The notes under the pieces: model-generated
Database searches by the model: none
What the model was told of the DNA's origin: nothing
Seen by the model: the letters and a program-made list of their open reading frames with translations, nothing else
Assembly (NCBI RefSeq): GCF_000328305.2
Contig: NZ_ANPE02000103.1
Span: 1-43,733, forward strand
Direction: 5' to 3'
Source: Arthrobacter crystallopoietes BAB-32
GTDB lineage: Bacteria > Actinomycetota > Actinomycetes > Actinomycetales > Micrococcaceae
Length of the DNA: 43,733 bases
Shown here: positions 8,403 through 16,400 of the stretch, piece after piece
Numbering within the stretch: the first letter of the stretch is position 1
Layout of the letters: the number at the start of each line of letters is the position of its first letter
Position numbers and translations under genes: made by a program

Positions 8403-9458
8403 TCAGCTGGCGTCGGCGGCGTCCGCACCTTCGGCCAGCATCGGCAGGAAGGTATCCAGCGCCCACGGCAGGCTCAGCGGCGAGGCCGCGGAGATGGACA
8501 GTGTCAGGGTGTTGTCCGAATCGGCCACCAGCGCGCCGTTTTCGACGGCGGGAATCTGGCCGAGCAGCGGATCGTCCAGGACCTGCTGCTTGGTCTTGGC
8601 ATCGGGCACCCACGTCACGAAGACGTCGGATTCGAGCTCGTTGGCCTTCTCCGCGGACCACGGGATGAAGAATTCCTTCGAATCCCCGGTGGCTTCGGTG
8701 ACCACGTCGGCCTGCTTCATCCCGATGCTGTTCAGGAACTTCGGCCGGTTGTCGTTCGCCGTGTAGACGTTCACTCCGTCGCTGGCGGCCGGCTCGAGGT
8801 TGCCGTAGATGAAGGTCTTGCCGGCAAGCTGCGGGTACTCGGCGGCCTTGGTCTTGATGGTTTCCTCGGTGCTGGCGATCAGCTCCTCGGCCTCGGCGCT
8901 CTTGCCCAGCGCCTTGCCGATCATCTCGGTCGAGGTCTGCCAGTCGGTGCCGTAGGCCGTGTCCGGGAACGCGACCACCGGGGCGATCTTGGAGAGCGTG
9001 TCGTAGTCCTCCTGGGTCAGGCCGGAGTAGGCGGCCAGGATGACGTCCGGCGTCAGCGCCGCGATTTCGTCAAACGCGATGCCGTCCGCCTCCGAGTACT
9101 GTGCGGGCGCATTCTCCGAGCCGATGGCGGCGCCAAGCTCCTCCAGCTTGGCGTCCTTCCAGGGCGTGGAACCGTTTTCGTTGCCGCCCCACTCCACCTT
9201 GGGCATGCCAACAGGAACGACGCCGAGGGCCAAGGAAACGTCGTCGTTCACCCAGGAGACGGTCGCCACGCGTTCGGGCTGCTCCTCGATCACGGTTTCG
9301 CCGTAGGCGTGCTCAATGGTGACGGGGAAGGCATCGTTGGATGCCGCGGCCGTCCCGCCGCCGGAGGAGCCGCCCGCGGGTCCGGTGGAACAGGCAGTAA
9401 GGGACATCAGGACGACGGCGGCGGCCGCAGCCACCCCGCGCAGTCGGGAAAGGGCCAA
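8403..9458 (-). CDS. iron-siderophore ABC transporter substrate-binding lipoprotein
   Basis: A 351-residue extracytoplasmic binding protein of the FepB/FecB/FhuD fold (PF01497 type) that would deliver ferric siderophores to a membrane permease. A lipoprotein signal ends in the lipobox LTAC with lipidated Cys23, followed by a Gly/Ser/Ala linker. Family landmarks are PERVATVSWVNDDVSLALG near 60-80, LTPDVILAAYSGLTQEDYD in the middle and the ...PLSLPWALDTFLPML end. The start is a TTG at 9458 with a strong AAGGAGG six bases upstream. No permease or ATPase is nearby, so its transporter partners must be elsewhere. An IdeR/DtxR-like box (9494-9512) lies upstream, consistent with iron repression. The ligand (hydroxamate, catecholate or other) cannot be named. 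Confidence 0.9.
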   Translation of the reverse strand: MALSRLRGVAAAAAVVLMSLTACSTGPAGGSSGGGTAAASNDAFPVTIEHAYGETVIEEQPERVATVSWVNDDVSLALGVVPVGMPKVEWGGNENGSTPWKDAKLEELGAAIGSENAPAQYSEADGIAFDEIAALTPDVILAAYSGLTQEDYDTLSKIAPVVAFPDTAYGTDWQTSTEMIGKALGKSAEAEELIASTEETIKTKAAEYPQLAGKTFIYGNLEPAASDGVNVYTANDNRPKFLNSIGMKQADVVTEATGDSKEFFIPWSAEKANELESDVFVTWVPDAKTKQQVLDDPLLGQIPAVENGALVADSDNTLTLSISAASPLSLPWALDTFLPMLAEGADAADAS

Positions 9459-9493
9459 CGGTGGCCTCCTTGGTCAGGTGACAGAAACAGAAG

Positions 9494-9512
9494 TAAGGGT
9501 AGCCTAGGCTCA
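9494..9512 (-). promoter_or_regulatory. IdeR/DtxR-like iron box
   Basis: TAAGGGTAGCCTAGGCTCA matches the IdeR/DtxR consensus TTAGGTTAGCCTAACCTAA at 14 of 19 positions, counted by hand. It lies 36 nt upstream of the siderophore-binding gene's TTG start, where a bound iron-loaded repressor would block transcription. The divergent ogt gene starts about 145 nt away and is probably not its target. Confidence 0.65.
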
Positions 9513-9656
9513 GCAGGATTACGGAAAGATTATGTTGCGTATTTAGTTCTGTGACGCCGCTTACCCGCTCGCGCGACGCCTGAGGCGCGCCATGCTCACG
9601 AACTCTCCTCCGCCGTCGTTCTTAAGGGAGAAAATGGAACGGGATTGAGGAGCATC

Positions 9657-10157
9657 ATGAGCCGCACGCACAGCACCATGGCCACGCCGATCGGCGAGTT
9701 GACCCTCGTCGCCGAGGAGGGGGCGCTCACGGCCATCTACTTTCCCTCGCACAAGCGCCTGCCGGACGCCGCTGCCTTCGGTGAACGCACCGACGAAGGA
9801 TTCGGCGAGGCCAAGCGGCAGCTGTGCGAATACTTCGCCGGCGAGCGCCGCGAGTTCAGCCTCCCGCTGGCGCCGAAGGGCGACGCCTTCCAGCTCAAGG
9901 TCTGGGAACTGCTCCGTGCCATACCCTACGGTCAAACCCGCTCGTACGGGCAGCTGGCGGCGGCCCTGGGCGACCCGCATTTGGCGCAGGCGGTCGGCAA
10001 CGCCAACGGCCGGAACCCGCTGTCGATCGTGGTGCCCTGCCACCGGGTGGTCGGCGCCGACGGCTCGTTGACAGGCTATGCCGGCGGGCTGGAGCGCAAG
10101 CGGTTCCTGCTGGAGCTGGAGGAACCGGCGGAAACCAAGGCCGGGCGGCTTTTCTAG
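9657..10157 (+). CDS. ogt: methylated-DNA--protein-cysteine methyltransferase
   Basis: A 166-residue suicidal DNA repair protein that moves the methyl group of O6-methylguanine (and O4-methylthymine) onto its own cysteine. The acceptor is Cys128 in the signature VVPCHRV, followed by GYAGGLERKRFLLELE; the helix-turn-helix region is PYGQTRSYGQLAAALG at about 90-105, and the Asn in GNANGRNPL is the usual hinge. The ATG at 9657 follows GAGGAG by four bases; a later ATG at 9678 (ATPIGELTLV) is a plausible alternative. With alkA two genes downstream it forms an alkylation-damage repair cluster; the remnant of a universal stress gene lies between them. Confidence 0.93.
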   Translation: MSRTHSTMATPIGELTLVAEEGALTAIYFPSHKRLPDAAAFGERTDEGFGEAKRQLCEYFAGERREFSLPLAPKGDAFQLKVWELLRAIPYGQTRSYGQLAAALGDPHLAQAVGNANGRNPLSIVVPCHRVVGADGSLTGYAGGLERKRFLLELEEPAETKAGRLF

Positions 10158-10269
10158 CTGACAGTGGCGCATGCCACAATGAGGACGGGTGCCCCGGTGC
10201 CAGCCGCGGGCATCCAAAGGGCGGCGAGGATGCCGTTCAGTGACGATGTGCTGCCGCTAAGGAGAAGAC

Positions 10270-10663
10270 GTGACCATACTTGTCGCCTACGCCCCGCGCC
10301 CCGAAGGCCGCGCCGCCCTCGCCAAGGGCATCCAGATGGCCACCGCCCAGAACGAGAAGCTCGTGGTCGTCAATGCCAGCCCCGGCGGCCCGCACAAGGA
10401 TCCGGCCCTCGCGGACAGCCATGACACCGAGTGGGTCCGGCGTGAAATGGCCGCCTCGGGCCTCGAGACGGAGTTCAAGCAGTTTGTCCCGCGGCAAGGA
10501 CGCCGTGGAGGAGATCCAGGAGCTGGCCGAAAGCCTGCCCGCCTCGCTGCTGGTCATCGGGCTGCGGAAGCGGACGCCCGTGGGCAAGCTCATCATGGGC
10601 AGCACGGCCCAGGAGATCCTCCTGACCGTGGACTGCCCCGTGCTGGCGGTGAAAGCTCGCTAG
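10270..10663 (+). pseudogene. UspA-family universal stress protein, frameshifted
   Basis: The sequence encodes a roughly 130-residue universal stress protein if one base is removed. From a GTG at 10270 (AAGGAG upstream) the frame reads MTILVAYAPRPEGRAALAKG and on to EFKQFV. The Usp core then continues in the +1 frame as RGKDAVEEIQELAE, SLPASLLVIGLRKRTPVGK, LIMGSTAQEILLTVDCPVLAV. Removing one C from the CCC at 10488-10490 gives an uninterrupted QFVRGKDAVEE junction. The total length, 394 nt, is one more than a multiple of three. The ATP-binding loop G-x2-G-x9-G(S/T) is recognisable but atypical (GLRKRTPVGKLIMGS). Unrepaired, the first frame runs on through meaningless sequence. The break is either an extra base in the read or a recent lesion. 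Confidence 0.85.
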
Positions 10664-11512
10664 ATGCGGCTCCCGGTCACGGGCCCCTTCGACGGGACAG
10701 CGCTCCTGGCGGCCCTCGCCGCGCATGCCGTCCCGGGGCTCGAGGAGGTGGACACCTTCGCCGGGACCTGCACCCGCCTGTTCGACTCCCCTGCTGGCCC
10801 GCTCGCCGGCTCCGTCCGGATCGAGCCGGATGGAGTGCAGCTGGACCTGGACACCGGAGACGCTTCTGCCATCAGCACCATTACGACGGCGGTGCGGCGC
10901 TGGCTCGACCTCGATCTGGAACCTTACCGTGTGGTGACGGCGCTGGGAGCGGATCCGCTGGTCGGCCCGTTGGTCGCCGCCCGGCCGGGGCTGCGCATCC
11001 CCGGCTACCTGGACGGCTTCGAAGGCGCCGTCTGCACCGTCCTTGGCCAGCAGGTCTCGCTGCCGGCCGCACGGACCTTCGCCGGACGGCTCGTTGCGGC
11101 GTTCGGGACCGGCCACCCCTCCGGGCTGCGCAGTTTCCCCGCTCCCGAGCGGCTCGCTGCCGCCGGACCCGACGCCATCCAAGCCGCCGTCGGCCTGACC
11201 GGCGCCCGTGCGCGGACCGTGCAGGCCCTGGCCGAAGCATGCGCCGACGGCCTCGCGATCTCACCGGACGCCGACCACGCCCTGATCCGCCGGCAGCTGC
11301 TCCGGCTCCCCGGCATCGGCCCCTGGACGGCCGATTACCTCGCCATGCGGGCCCTGCACGACCGCAACGCCTTCCCGGAAGGCGACCTCGTGCTGCGGCG
11401 GGCCCTCGGCGCGAGCTCGCTCAAGGAAGTGCGCGCGCACGGCAGCTCGTGGACGCCGCTGCGCGCCTACGCCGTCTTCCACCTCTGGACGGACCACGCC
11501 TACATCCCCTGA
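10664..11512 (+). CDS. alkA: DNA-3-methyladenine glycosylase II (AlkA)
   Basis: A 282-residue base-excision DNA glycosylase that removes alkylated purines such as 3-methyladenine. The N-terminal AlkA-type beta domain spans about residues 1-110; the HhH-GPD domain follows, with VCTVLGQQVSLPAART (helices before the lesion pocket), the hairpin LPGIGPWTADYLAMR at 215-229 and the catalytic Asp241 in EGDLVLRRAL. The length matches stand-alone AlkA, with no Ada-type fusion. The ATG directly follows the TAG of the stress gene with no gap, so it is probably translationally coupled to it, and the upstream frameshift could lower its expression. With ogt it covers both direct-reversal and excision repair of alkyl damage. 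Confidence 0.92.
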   Translation: MRLPVTGPFDGTALLAALAAHAVPGLEEVDTFAGTCTRLFDSPAGPLAGSVRIEPDGVQLDLDTGDASAISTITTAVRRWLDLDLEPYRVVTALGADPLVGPLVAARPGLRIPGYLDGFEGAVCTVLGQQVSLPAARTFAGRLVAAFGTGHPSGLRSFPAPERLAAAGPDAIQAAVGLTGARARTVQALAEACADGLAISPDADHALIRRQLLRLPGIGPWTADYLAMRALHDRNAFPEGDLVLRRALGASSLKEVRAHGSSWTPLRAYAVFHLWTDHAYIP

Positions 11513-11564
11513 GCGCCGGATGGGCGGCGCCGAAGCGCTGGACTGCCGGGTCTTCAGTGCGGGC

Positions 11565-12476
11565 TCAGGCGGCTTTCGCTCCGGCCCCGGCCAGCTCGAT
11601 CCGCTGGAGCAGTCCGGCCGGCAGCTCGATCCCCGAGGCGCCAAGGTTCGTCTGCAGGTGCTCCGGCCGCACAGTGCCGACGACGGCGCTGGTGACGTTC
11701 GGATTGTTGAGCACGTAGGCCAGGGCGATCTCGCTGGCCTTCAGCCCCTCGACGTCGTTGATGAAGCGGAACTTCCGGCCCTGGATGAACTTGTGCCGGT
11801 GGTTCTTCAGCGCCCGCAGCAGGTACCAGACGTCGCTCGGCGCGGTGATCTTGAAAATGTCCCGCGAATACAAGGTCTGGGCCAGCGGCGACTTGACCAT
11901 GATGCCCGTCCCCGCCGCGCCGGCGGCCTCGATAACCGGAGCGAGCGAGCGGTCCACCAGGTTGTACTCGACCATCAGGCAGTCGAATATGCCGAGCTTC
12001 AAGGCGCGCTTCGCTCCGCCCAGGCCGGTGGATACGCCGAGCGCACCGACCATGCCCTTGTCCTTGAGCTTGAGGACGGCCTCGACGGCCGGATCGGCAG
12101 GGTTCGGGTAGCCGTGGAAATGCAGCAGCGGCAGATGGTCCAGCTGCAGCCGGCGCAGGCTCTCCTGCAGGCTCCGCTCCATCGACTGGGGTGAGAAGTC
12201 CTTCACGTTGCGCCCGTCGGACCAGAGCGAGCCGACCTTGGTGGAGATGACCAGGTCCTGGGCGCGGCCCTTCAAAATCCGGCCCAGCCGCTCTTCCGCG
12301 TTGCCGCGGCTGTAGTTGGGGCCGGTGTCGAACAGGTTCACCCCGCCGTCGAGCGCCTGTTCCACCAGCCGGGCCGCCTGCCGTTCGTCGAAGGCCTTCA
12401 TGCCCCAGTAGCCACCGGCCCCGAAGCTGATTTCCGATACCGACAGTCCGGACTTCCCGAGCGCCCGCTGCTTCAT
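11565..12476 (-). CDS. aldo/keto reductase
   Basis: A 303-residue NADPH-dependent oxidoreductase of the (beta/alpha)8 AKR superfamily that reduces carbonyls of sugars or xenobiotics. The catalytic tetrad is visible: Asp50 and Tyr55 in NLFDTGPNYSRG, Lys80 in ISTKVG, His119 in LLHFHG. The cofactor-binding end reads SEIALAYVLNNPNVTSAVVG. The ATG at 12476, preceded by GAGGGAGAG, matches the conserved KQRALGKSGLSVSEISFG start; a longer upstream frame is GC noise. It follows the sugar permease genes on the same strand after a 121-nt gap that contains a small GC hairpin (12545-12565) without a U tract, so it may or may not belong to that operon. If it does, it might act on the imported sugar. Confidence 0.9.
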   Translation of the reverse strand: MKQRALGKSGLSVSEISFGAGGYWGMKAFDERQAARLVEQALDGGVNLFDTGPNYSRGNAEERLGRILKGRAQDLVISTKVGSLWSDGRNVKDFSPQSMERSLQESLRRLQLDHLPLLHFHGYPNPADPAVEAVLKLKDKGMVGALGVSTGLGGAKRALKLGIFDCLMVEYNLVDRSLAPVIEAAGAAGTGIMVKSPLAQTLYSRDIFKITAPSDVWYLLRALKNHRHKFIQGRKFRFINDVEGLKASEIALAYVLNNPNVTSAVVGTVRPEHLQTNLGASGIELPAGLLQRIELAGAGAKAA

Positions 12477-12597
12477 CACTCTCCCTCGCTGGCCGGAACC
12501 GCCCGTTGCGGCCTTTGCCAGCTTAGGGCACCGGCGATTCCCCGGGCGGCAGGCGCGCTGCCGCCGGAGGCCTACGCAGTCCTCCGCTGGACAGGCC

Positions 12598-13518
12598 TCA
12601 GCCCTTGCTGCCGGTGGTGGCGATGCCGCGGACAAAGTGCTTCTGGCCCAGGAAGAACAGGATGATCATGGGCACGGTGGTGATCACGCTGGCCGTCACC
12701 ACGATCTCCCAGTGCCAGTTTCCGCCGAACCCGAACTGGTCCAGCAGCGCCTTCAGCCCCCGCGGAATCGTGAAGGTGGAGGAATCGCGCAGATAGATCA
12801 GCGGACGCATCAGGTCCGTCCAGGCCGCCTGGAACTCAAAGAGCAGGGTCACCACCAGCGCCGGCTTGCACAGCGGCATGGCGATCCGGGTGAACAGGTG
12901 CCAGTTGTTGGCCCCGTCCATCCTGGCGGCTTCGAACAGCTCGCGCGGCAGCCCGAGGAAGAACTGGCGCAGCAGGAAGATGTAGAACGCGCTGCCGAAA
13001 AGGTTGCCGGCCCACAGCGGAGTCAGCGTCCCCACCTGGCCCAGCCCGTTCCAGATCAGGAAGGTCGGGATCATGGTCACCGCCCCGGGCAGCATCATTG
13101 TCGCGAGCACCAGCCCGAACAGCAGGTCCCGCCCGCGGAACCGGAAGTAGGCGAAACCCCACGCCACCATGGCACTCGACAGCGTCACCAGCACGGCGGA
13201 CAGCACGGTAACGACGGCGGTGTTCCCCAGCCAGAGGGCGAGCGGGGCTTCCTGCCACACCGTCAGGTAGTTCTCGAAGGTGAAGGTCTCCGGGATGAGC
13301 TTGTTGTCGAAGACATCGGACCGCGGCTTGAACGACGCGCTCACCAGCCACAGCAGCGGATAGGTGAACATGACCGTGGCCAGGCCCAGGCCGGCCCAGG
13401 TCAGGATGCGGGCCAGCGGATTACCGCGCCGGCGCCGCGGCGGCCGGGTGCGTGGGCGCTCCTTGGCAAGATCCGACGGCGGCAGCGCCACCGCCCGTTC
13501 CAGCTGGGTCTCAGCCAT
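12598..13518 (-). CDS. sugar ABC transporter permease (CUT1, MalG-like)
   Basis: A 306-residue inner-membrane permease of the carbohydrate uptake 1 family. After a basic N-terminal tail (RPPRRRRG), six transmembrane segments are recognisable from about residue 38. The EAA loop that contacts the ATPase is EAARMDGANNWHLFTRIAMP around 195-215. The protein ends GQKHFVRGIATTGSKG, the standard MalG/LacG-type C-terminus. It is the third gene of the transporter and overlaps the other permease gene by 8 nt (13511-13518). No ATPase is encoded nearby; CUT1 systems in actinobacteria commonly share a distant MsmK/MalK-type ATPase. The substrate is a mono- or oligosaccharide that I cannot name. Confidence 0.92.
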   Translation of the reverse strand: MAETQLERAVALPPSDLAKERPRTRPPRRRRGNPLARILTWAGLGLATVMFTYPLLWLVSASFKPRSDVFDNKLIPETFTFENYLTVWQEAPLALWLGNTAVVTVLSAVLVTLSSAMVAWGFAYFRFRGRDLLFGLVLATMMLPGAVTMIPTFLIWNGLGQVGTLTPLWAGNLFGSAFYIFLLRQFFLGLPRELFEAARMDGANNWHLFTRIAMPLCKPALVVTLLFEFQAAWTDLMRPLIYLRDSSTFTIPRGLKALLDQFGFGGNWHWEIVVTASVITTVPMIILFFLGQKHFVRGIATTGSKG

Positions 13519-14473
13519 TGCCGTCTCCCTCGTAGTAGACCATCCGCCGGCCGACGACCATCTGGATGATCGTCACGACCAGCACGATCACGAACAGCAG
13601 CCAGGCCATCGCCGAGGCGTAGCCCATGTGCAGGAACTCGAAGGCCTGCTGGAACAGGTAGATGGCGTAGAACAGGGCCGCATCGTTCGAGTAGGTCGAA
13701 TTCCCGGAGCCGAAGTAGGCCGTGTAGGCCTCGGTGAAGGTCTGGAAAGCGGCGATGGTGTTGACGATGGTCAGGAAGAACAGGCTGCCGCTGATCATCG
13801 GAAGCGTGATCCGCCACGTGGTCTGCCAGCTGTTCGCTCCGTCCACGCGCGCCGAATCGTAGAGTTCCTGCGGCACGTTCTGCAGCGCGGCGAGGAGGAT
13901 GATGGTGGAGGCGCCCAGCGTCCAGAGGCTCATGATGATCAGGCCCGGCTGGATCCAGGCCGGATCCGTGGTCCAGGACGGGCCGGGTATCCCGAACCAG
14001 CCCAGCACACCGTTGACCAAGCCGTTCTGCCCGTTGAACAACAGCAGCAGCAGGATGCCGATTGCCACAGGCGGCGTCATCTTGGGGAGGTAGAACACCG
14101 TGCGGAAGAACCCGCTGGCCCGCCCGGTCACCCGGTTGAGCAGCATGGCCAGCAGCAGCGACACGATGATGTGCACCGGAACGGAAAACACCGTGTAGAT
14201 GAAGGTGTTCCACAGCGCCAGCCGGATCTTCGGGTCCTCCAGCATCTGCCCGTAGTTCTCCAGGCCGATGAAGTTGGGATCGTTGATCACGTCGTAGTCG
14301 GTCAGCGACAAATAGCCGCTGTAGAGCACCGGCCAGAGCGTGAACACCAGGAAGCCGAGGATCCAAGGGCTGATGAACAGCAGCGCCGCCCGCAGGTTCC
14401 GCCGGCGGTTGCGCCGCTGTTGGGGCCGCAGTTCCTGGTCAGTGCGGCTGCGGCCGAGCGGGAGGACACTCAT
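13511..14473 (-). CDS. sugar ABC transporter permease (CUT1, MalF-like)
   Basis: A 320-residue membrane permease, partner of the MalG-like protein. The N-terminal cytoplasmic tail is basic (RRNRRRNLRAALLFISPWI), followed by six membrane segments. LWPVLYSGYLSLTDYD near 45-60 and ENYGQMLEDPKIRLALWNT are typical of CUT1 first permeases. The EAA loop is DSARVDGANSWQTTWRITLP around 205-225. It starts 3 nt after the binding-protein stop, and its own end overlaps the next permease start, so the three genes form one tightly coupled operon. Confidence 0.92.
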   Translation of the reverse strand: MSVLPLGRSRTDQELRPQQRRNRRRNLRAALLFISPWILGFLVFTLWPVLYSGYLSLTDYDVINDPNFIGLENYGQMLEDPKIRLALWNTFIYTVFSVPVHIIVSLLLAMLLNRVTGRASGFFRTVFYLPKMTPPVAIGILLLLLFNGQNGLVNGVLGWFGIPGPSWTTDPAWIQPGLIIMSLWTLGASTIILLAALQNVPQELYDSARVDGANSWQTTWRITLPMISGSLFFLTIVNTIAAFQTFTEAYTAYFGSGNSTYSNDAALFYAIYLFQQAFEFLHMGYASAMAWLLFVIVLVVTIIQMVVGRRMVYYEGDGNG

Positions 14474-14476
14474 TGC

Positions 14477-15865
14477 TTACTCCCGCTGGTCCCACTGCTC
14501 CCACGCCGCGTCGAGGGCCTGTTGGGCTTCCTGCTGCGCCTGCTGGAGGGATTCGGCCGGTTCGGCCTGGCCATTGAGCACACGGTTGACGGCATCCAGC
14601 CAGGCCGTCTTGAACTCTGCGTCCGCGGGGTTGGCGGGCAGCGAGAACGAGTTCTCGTTGGCCTCATAGGAGGCGTTGATGGCGTCGTCCCACTTCGCCT
14701 CGTCCACCGGCTTCACGAACTCGGACCGGATCTGCTCATCCGCGGTCGCGTTGCCGGTAAAGAGCCCCGTGAACGGCTTTCCTTCCTCGGCGCGCACGTC
14801 CGCGCGAGCCTTGGCCGCGGCCATCCACGTGTCGGTCTGCGTCATCGTCTTGATGAACCGGCAGGCCGCCTCGGGGTTGGCACTGCCGGACGGGATGGCC
14901 CAGGCGGATCCGCTGGCGAAGCTCAGCGGCGTCCCGTCCTTGGCCTTGAACGGGGTGAAAGCCAGCGAAGCATCCGGCGACACGTCGTTGAGGATGTTGA
15001 TGTACCACTGCTCCATCGGCATGGCTCCCAGGCTGTTGCTGGCGAACTGGTTGCCGGCTCCGAAGAAGTCCGCTGAATCGCGGAACGATTTCACGGCGCT
15101 GAAGCCGCCCTGCTCTTCGTAGATTCCGACGGCGAATTCCAGTGCTTCGACCACCTTGGGGTCATCCAGCTGCGCGGTCCGGCCGTTCGCCGAAATCAGG
15201 TCGGCACCGTTTGCTTTGGCCCAGAGCGGCAGGAATTCAGGCAGTTTGCTGTCGTAGCCGATGACGGACAGCTTGCCGCCGTCGTCCTTGGCCAGTTTTG
15301 CCGACGCCGCTGCGAGGCTGTCCCAATTCGAACCGTCCAGCTCCTCCAGCCCCACGCCGGCATCCTCCAGCAGCCCGGCATTGGCCATGACCACCTGCAC
15401 CTGGTTGAACTCCGGAATGCCATAGACCTGGTCCTCCAAGGTCACCTGTGCGATCGCGGGCTCGCGGAAATCACCGATGGAGATGCCTTCGCCCTCGATG
15501 CAGCGGTCGAGGGGAATGATGGCCCCGCGGGAAGCAAAAGTGCCCAGCTGGTCGCGGTTGGCATAGATCAGTTCGGGCGGCTCTCCGGTGGCGACGGCGG
15601 AGAGGAACTGCTGGATGTCCAGATCCCCCTCCACCAGGCTGATGTCCACCTCAGGCAGGGCCTCCTTGGCGAGGTCCAGCCGGGTCTCGGCGATCTCGTC
15701 GTTCGTGCCGAAGCCCATGACGCTCAAGGCCCCCGCGACCTCGGCCTCCGGATCGAACTCGGCCTCGCTGGCTGTATCGGAGCCGCCGGTCCCGGTGGCG
15801 CAGGCCGTCAGCAGCAGTGCTGACGCGGCAACGGAAAGGATGGCTGCGGACGGTCTTCTGGACAT
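14477..15865 (-). CDS. extracellular sugar-binding lipoprotein (CUT1)
   Basis: A 462-residue solute-binding lipoprotein of the MalE/UgpB-like family 1. The lipobox LLTAC places the lipidated residue at Cys22, followed by a Gly/Ser/Thr linker. Family features include LSVMGFGTNDEIAE near 50, a hinge region with GIPEFNQVQVVMANAGLLED near 150, and SFASGSAWAIPSGSANPEAA around 325-345, where cluster-1 binding proteins contact ligand. The C-terminus is Gln/Ala rich and probably helical. The first gene of the transporter operon, it starts 40 nt downstream of a PRC-barrel gene on the same strand. No sugar regulator or glycoside hydrolase flanks it, so the substrate stays open. Confidence 0.9.
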   Translation of the reverse strand: MSRRPSAAILSVAASALLLTACATGTGGSDTASEAEFDPEAEVAGALSVMGFGTNDEIAETRLDLAKEALPEVDISLVEGDLDIQQFLSAVATGEPPELIYANRDQLGTFASRGAIIPLDRCIEGEGISIGDFREPAIAQVTLEDQVYGIPEFNQVQVVMANAGLLEDAGVGLEELDGSNWDSLAAASAKLAKDDGGKLSVIGYDSKLPEFLPLWAKANGADLISANGRTAQLDDPKVVEALEFAVGIYEEQGGFSAVKSFRDSADFFGAGNQFASNSLGAMPMEQWYINILNDVSPDASLAFTPFKAKDGTPLSFASGSAWAIPSGSANPEAACRFIKTMTQTDTWMAAAKARADVRAEEGKPFTGLFTGNATADEQIRSEFVKPVDEAKWDDAINASYEANENSFSLPANPADAEFKTAWLDAVNRVLNGQAEPAESLQQAQQEAQQALDAAWEQWDQRE

Positions 15866-15905
15866 CGGTGTCTCCCCTTCGAGAACGGTGCGGTGACTGG
15901 ACGGG

Positions 15906-16214
15906 CTAGAGCCCGTAGTGGCTGGCGAGCATCGCTTCCTGCTCGGCGGAGAGGCCCTCTTCTGGATCCGCGTCGATCTCGGGCGAGTCCTTGATGGTTT
16001 CGTCGTCGTAGGCGACGAACACGTCCGTGCCCTCCACCCGCGCTCCGGCCATCGGAACGAAGCGCGGCTTGGTTTCCAGCAGGCCCAGGGCCACTGTGAT
16101 CCACGTGATCCTGCCCGTGTCCCTGTCGCGGTGCACCTGGCCGACGAACCCCAGTTTGCGGCCTTCGCTGTCCCAGGCGGTGGCTTCCTGCAACTCGTGG
16201 ATGTCCTGGCTCAT
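15906..16214 (-). CDS. PRC-barrel domain protein
   Basis: A 102-residue soluble protein with one PRC-barrel-like beta domain (about residues 8-75: GRKLGFVGQVHRDRDTGRI, TWITVALGLLETKPRFVPM) and an acidic tail (SPEIDADPEEGLSAEQEAML). Actinobacteria often carry several such small stress-associated proteins; their biochemical role is unsettled. A possible sigma70-type promoter lies upstream (16275-16302). It sits 40 nt before the sugar-binding gene on the same strand, so read-through into the ABC operon is possible. Confidence 0.8.
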   Translation of the reverse strand: MSQDIHELQEATAWDSEGRKLGFVGQVHRDRDTGRITWITVALGLLETKPRFVPMAGARVEGTDVFVAYDDETIKDSPEIDADPEEGLSAEQEAMLASHYGL

Positions 16215-16274
16215 TCGAATGCTCCTTCGGTCAGTGGCGGACGCCTTCCGAACTGGAAAGCAAGCTTCCTTCTG

Positions 16275-16302
16275 AACGTAGCAGTCCAGAAGCGCTTGTC
16301 AA
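16275..16302 (-). promoter_or_regulatory. possible promoter of the PRC-barrel gene
   Basis: On the minus strand TTGACA (16302-16297) and TACGTT (16280-16275) are separated by 16 nt. The -35 is a perfect consensus; the -10 fits only the TANNNT pattern. It lies about 60 nt upstream of the gene start at 16214. Confidence 0.4.
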
Positions 16303-16400
16303 TGAATCCCGCCGTACCGCAGCCAGCCGCCGGCCATGGAACACCTTGGATTGGGGGCGGCCGCCCACGTGCCTGACCCTTCGGCCCGTCCGGAGCCGGA

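Noticed and set aside
10481-10500. Programmed frameshift in the universal stress gene
   Set aside because: The family is normally encoded in one frame, and the CCC run alone is a weak slip site; a lesion or read error is simpler.
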